Shown here: positions 52,601-58,600 of the stretch, in pieces
Numbering within the stretch: position 1 is the stretch's first letter
How the letters are laid out: each line of letters opens with the position of its first letter
Assembly (NCBI RefSeq): GCF_050436995.1
Contig: NC_134770.1
Span: 2,862,501 to 2,926,500 of the forward strand
Source: Anticarsia gemmatalis
Lineage: Eukaryota; Arthropoda; Insecta; Lepidoptera; Erebidae
DNA length: 64,000 bases
Reading direction: 5' to 3'
Notes under the pieces: generated by a model
The model's input: only the letters and a program-made list of their open reading frames with translations
Databases searched by the model: none
Told to the model about the DNA's origin: nothing
Made by a program: the position numbers and the translations under genes

Positions 52601-55600
52601 GTGTTATTTTGGGTCTTCAGCTACCTACATACCAAATTTTATCGTAATCGATTCAGTAGTATATGCTTGAAACAGTAACAAACATCCAATCATAAATACT
52701 CACAAACTTTCGCGTTTATAATATTAGTAGGATTAGACAGGAGTTATAAATCATATACCTTGGTTTCCTTGACAAATGCAACACAGACAATCGCAGCAAG
52801 GACTGTCTTTAGACCTGAGTTTTTAATTTTCACATTATTTTTATATAATTATTTGTGATGTCATATCTAAAGCACAAGCTACCAATGTTGATCTATTCTT
52901 TGTATTTTACTACTAGGCAAAGGTCTCCTCCCGAAATGAAATAAGGCATGCCTCTAAGAACACAACCTTTAGGCATGCAAGGTTTCTTCACGATGTTTTC
53001 TTACACTATTGGAACAAGTGATAATTATTTACTAAATTGTTCAATACGCATACAAATATACATAAAATCACTTCTTCCCACAGGTGGGTATAGACTAATG
53101 TCCGATATATCAATGGAATATTCATTTATTCAATAGAGTGAATTCGGTAATCAGGACAAAGCTATGAAACATTACTTTATTCTTATAAGATTTACCAATT
53201 AAACCACACTCAAGTTCCAATCAAGCCTGTAACATAAATGAATAAAATCCAAATCACTTTTGTACTTAACATTCCAAATCTATATCGATACATGCAACTA
53301 ATACCAACTAGATAATCCTTCTGTGCGAGAGCGAGAGGTCCGATCATTTAGTGAAAGAGTGAAAGAGACGGCAAACATGATGCAAGTCACGTAAGAATAT
53401 AATCTGTATCGGTAATGATACGTCAATCATGTAAAGATGAGAGGGATAATGGAAGATATGAGAATATTTTGTACCACTAATGCAAGGGTTTGGTATTAAG
53501 TGGGGTTTGACAGCCCTGTTTGTAACTTTTTTTTGAGGAGCGTTGTTTTTGACACTCTTTTTAGATGTAATAGGGTTGTCTGTTAAGTGGTTTTGATGTT
53601 GAGTGTTGAACAAATTTTGGTACTATTTAATATTATTATGCTTGTCTTTAACAGGCTAGTCGATAAATATAGAGTTATATTTATAGTTAATACATACATG
53701 TTTCGTTATATAGTACTAGTTTAACTTAGCGTTTAATTACGGGGTGTCAGTAAACTCTAGGATACTACAAATAATTTTCTATCACAAAGTTTTGTTAAGC
53801 TACATCCGGGAATCGATCTTAGAACTTCGTGAGTTGCAATTATAATAAAAAAATACATTTTGTCTTATCGTAAAAAGTACTTAAGATTATGATAGTTAGT
53901 CTAACAAGTTAGTAGCATAGCAGTAACCTAGTATAGTGGTATGCAAGGTTCGCGACTGACGGAGGTAAAAAAAAAAAAAATTTTTAATTTATAATCTAGA
54001 TAAACCGTGCACACTTAGGTTCTCTACTAAGTTTTCAGACTATAATTGACTTTCTTACTTTCGCTGTACTTTATACATATCTGAAACTAAAAATCTTAAC
54101 TCAAAAGTCAAATATCTTGTTAATTCAAAGTTAAAGTTAAACCTTCATTAATTAGCCGCAAGATATTCGTAACTTTAAACTTTTAACCGCTGGACATTGT
54201 GGACATTGTTGGTCAAATATTTTAAGATATATTCTAACTATAAAACTAAAATAACTAGGAGTTAAATTATAACTTTGAAAAGTTTAACTCATTGTCTTTA
54301 GCTAGCCACCCAGTATTTAGTGAAAGTATTTCTATCCTAACGATACAAGTTACAAGGCACCATGATTCTGAAAAGTAGAGGTCAGTTTTTGTATTTGAGC
54401 AATGTTAACTATTTTACAAGACGAGTTGATTTTTAAAAGATACTTAGCCTTTGATGGGATTCTCGTTTTTTATACGGATATATCAAAAAAGAACAAACAG
54501 ACTTTAAACAATTTAATCTTTTGCGACTTGTTCATATAAAAATATAATTTGCCCCGCGTAGGTCCAGTGGCGTGAATCCCTTATTTCAACAATTCAGCAA
54601 TCGATTTGGTAAAAAAACGAGCCATTTGACTTCAAAATTTCAAATATCTCTACGCAAAATTTTAAAAATTATGATCATAAACCACTACTTTCAAAAATGC
54701 TCTTGAAAATATGATATTGTTTATAACGCTAACCGTACGTCGAACCTAAAAGCACAACCTTTGACCTGAAGGTTCCCATGGCTTCAAGTCCTCACTGAAG
54801 TCATATTAAGAGTAGAGCAAGTTTAATGAATGTGTAACATACTCCTTAAGTTCCAAGTTTCCACGTATAGAATCAGTTAGGGACTTTGTAAGATTAAACT
54901 TAGTGTTGTGATACTAGTGTTGTAGTTTGTCGATAACTTTGTTTTGTGTTACACGTGGCAAAAATCTTACTATATAAAATATATCCCTAAATATTATTTA
55001 CGGCCAGATTGAATGACATGTTACGCGTGCTAAAAATTGAATTATTTACTAAAGGATAGCCTTAAGCAAATATACATGAATCTTACTCCCAAATTGTTAT
55101 GTCAGTCCAGCAAAATTGTCGGTACATTTTTATATGTGGTAACAAAGTGATTTTAAATGGTTAAATGGCTTATTAAGACTCCATCCACAGAAAAAAGCAA
55201 CAAAGCGTTTTGAATGATAAATAATTCCTGTGTTACGATTCTATTAGCATCTGTCAGCTATCAACTACCTGCTTTAGGATAGACTTTATAATTTTGGCCT
55301 AAAAATCCAAAATAAAAATGAAACCCCTGATAACACTGCACAAAAATCAATATAAGAATGTCGTAATCTTTGCGTATCGTAGTTTGTATCATCTGCAAAT
55401 ACAATTTTATCGATAACACAGCGTGTCACAACACTAGTTCTTATTACCCCACGTTTCAAACAGGTATAGCTAATGCTGTTAACTATGCACTGAACATTTT
55501 CAGTTCACGAAGAATTGTTTAGTATATTAGTACTCTAGTAAACTCTTGTTGTGAGCTATTATTTATGAAGGAATATATAATCCTATTATCTACATACACA

Positions 55601-58600
55601 CATACATGTAGAGGTGAATGGTATACATCCTAGGTTTCTTTTTTACCCCCACTACTGGACAAGGGTGTCCTCCCGATTAAAGGAGGGTTTAACGACACCA
55701 CGATGGCCAAGTGCAGGTTGGGAACTTTGCAAGCCCTCGAGGACTTGCAAGTCTTGTAACTGTGTTGTGTTGTCGTGAGTTAGTACCATGTAATAGGGGG
55801 CGAGTCTATTGCCAAAGGGCACGTATTATAAAATTATTAAATTAACCGCCATTTATTACAAAATACTAGTAGTAGACGGCCTGAACCAAAAATAGAATCC
55901 GAGACCTTATGATAAGCTGTTGGATACCCTACCAACCGTTTCACAGAGGCGATAGTGAATAATATACTAGCAAGCACTAGCTTTTATATTAAAAAGAACC
56001 TTCAAAATTACCTACTTAGTAACAAATTATGAGGTAGTAAACAGAAAAAAAACAGTTGAATCGAAAAACTCCTCCTATTTACGAAGTCGGTTAAAAAGAA
56101 AATTCCGTCCATTACACAGTTAGTAGTAAAATACTTACGGTTGACATCAATGGATATGTTCTCGGAAACCGGCGCTATTAGCGGGTCAGTCACTGCCTGC
56201 GAACAAAAGTACACCATTATACACATATCAAAAGAACTTACTGAACAAAAATAATGGTATTTACCCCATAAACTTTCCTGGAATTATACAGTAAGGGTTA
56301 TTATAATAAACAAACAGTAGCTCGAATCTCTACCACTATCGACTACCGACAAATTTTGCACGAAAATCAGTAGCGTGATTCTGTACAGTCTGTACTGTCG
56401 AGTATCGAAATTTTGACATTTACTACCAAAATATTTCCTACGACACCCGTCAGAGGCGCTGATCTGATTTTCGTACAGAACGGTAGTCGATAGTAATAGA
56501 AAATTGAGCTACTGTTCAGCGCCTCTAGCGGGCGCCGTATGAACTATTTTGGCAGTACATTTTAAATGTCAATCTGTGGATACTTCACAGTACCGTCTGT
56601 AGAAAATTGCGCTACTGAATTGGTTTGAAACGAATTAAGGAAAAAATGCTTAATCAATTAAAAGCAGAACTCCATCTGTTGTTGTTGTAGGGACAGCTTG
56701 TGGTTACGCCTAGTGTGTACCACACTGACTAAGTGCGGCTAGAAGTCAGGAACGCTTTTTCGAATTCATTTTAACTATGGTATTTTTTTTACTATTCATT
56801 ACTAATTCTACAGTTTAATGCTGTCTACAATAAAATGGGTGGAGTACTGTTTTCCTAGAAAGGCTAGTTAAGTAGCCTGTGTTTAGGTTCTAAATCATAT
56901 AATAAGGTTTCCTCAACATGTTTCTTTTTTTGTTTCCAAAGGTTTCTAAGGATTAACCAATACAGTTCTGCTGTTACAGATTAGTTATTTTTGATGAAAA
57001 AAATACGTTTTTATCTACTAACTGGGTGCTTTTTCTGGAATAAAAGGGATCTGGAAAGTAGTAATACGGTACCAATAACCAGAAAAAGAGGCAATAAAGC
57101 TTTACACAGAATCGATGGTTCAATTTATTGCACTGATAAGTAGGCGTTGAATCCACTTATAGAAAATGTCTTCTGAATAAAAAAACCCCTATTGACGTTT
57201 TGCGCTATATCCTTAAATTCAGGCAGACCATACGATATCAGCTTATCCTTATCCTTAATAGAACAAAATACATTATACTAAATGTAGATACTTACTTGAC
57301 AAGTGACATCAGTTCCAAAGTCAGATCTCTGCAGCCTGAAGGAGACGGTTGCTCTCGCTTCAGAGTTGGCGAGCAATGCGTGGGATTTCCACCAGGATAC
57401 CCGCGCTGTTGGTCGACCTGAGGGAGAAGAAAATTAAGCCTATTTTCAAATTTGACGTATAAACATAGTGCTACAAGTCCAAATCGTGGTAAATCATACT
57501 TTTTCCTTTTTAGAAATCTGGGATATTTTTTCTTAAATTGAAGGGATTTCTGTGTGCTCATTGACTGTTGGAGCAGACCATATTAGGTATTCCCATTAGA
57601 CCTATTTTACTCATATTTGACCGAATTATTTCGCCCCTATAATCTTCATTCTATAATCTATACTGTCTGTCATATGTGTATACATATAAGGTACTGCTAA
57701 TTGGATCGAATAACGCTTTAAAAACAAAGACAGCTTAGAAATAAGCATATTCATCAGTCCAAAAGAACAGCAACGAAAAACCTACAAAAACCTTCCTCGG
57801 AACCAAAAAATATGCCCAACCCTCGACTGAAATGAGCTCTCGACGTAAAATTTCAATTCTTCTCTCAACAACCACCCGTTTATATAAATGAACAAATTGC
57901 TATAATTATTTAGCATCAAACCGCGCATGTATTTGTACGTTGTGCTGAATGAGTGAAGTGAATAAAAAAATCTTGTAAAACAATAGGCTGCCGTGTACCC
58001 TTGTCAAGTTGGGGTTTAGGGGATGGTTTAAGATGTAAACGAAAGCAATTTGGGTTTATTTTTGCTTAGTGACAGAGGCGAAATAAAAAAATAGGTTTCT
58101 TTTAATCGCTTTCATTGGTACCAAGCTTTGGAAGTCTTTATCTTAAAAATGTTATTATTGTAGATAATCAAGCCATATAATGAGGAAGTTATAGATTATA
58201 GAAATTATAACAAAACAGCTTCTGTATCCGTTTACAATCTTCATTTACAGCATGCTGGTTTACTAACTATTGTAAAATGTTCGAAGAACGAAATGTTCGA
58301 AGGTTTAACTAACTTAATTAATTTAATTGACTTCGTAAAACACATCTATTATTTCAAATTAACCTTTTATACAAACAAAACAAGCCCGCTTTTTTCTCCA
58401 TCTTAGTCCCCACCAGACTCCGTGTGCGTGAATCGGACATTTTTCGTTAAATCACCGTCGACGTGACGTTTGATACAGGTTGCACGTTTCACGAGCAGCC
58501 AACACGCATGTACAGCGTGAAATTGTGATAGAACAGAATTTGTTCTAATAAATGTGAAGGTCAAAAAGGACGACCTGATGATCTTGTAAAGCTACAACAA

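Larger units (their letters stand above)
44630..56138 (-). other. 11.5-kb intron between exons 4 and 5
   Basis: The largest intron seen. It holds the second mariner, a SINE at 48188, Helitron-like copies at 49028, 50789 and 52512, and SINE pieces at 50255, 51858, 52908 and 55640. A run of 14 A at about 53967 marks another retroposon end. Between 44700 and 47640 and between 53060 and 55600 I recognise nothing. Confidence 0.8.
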
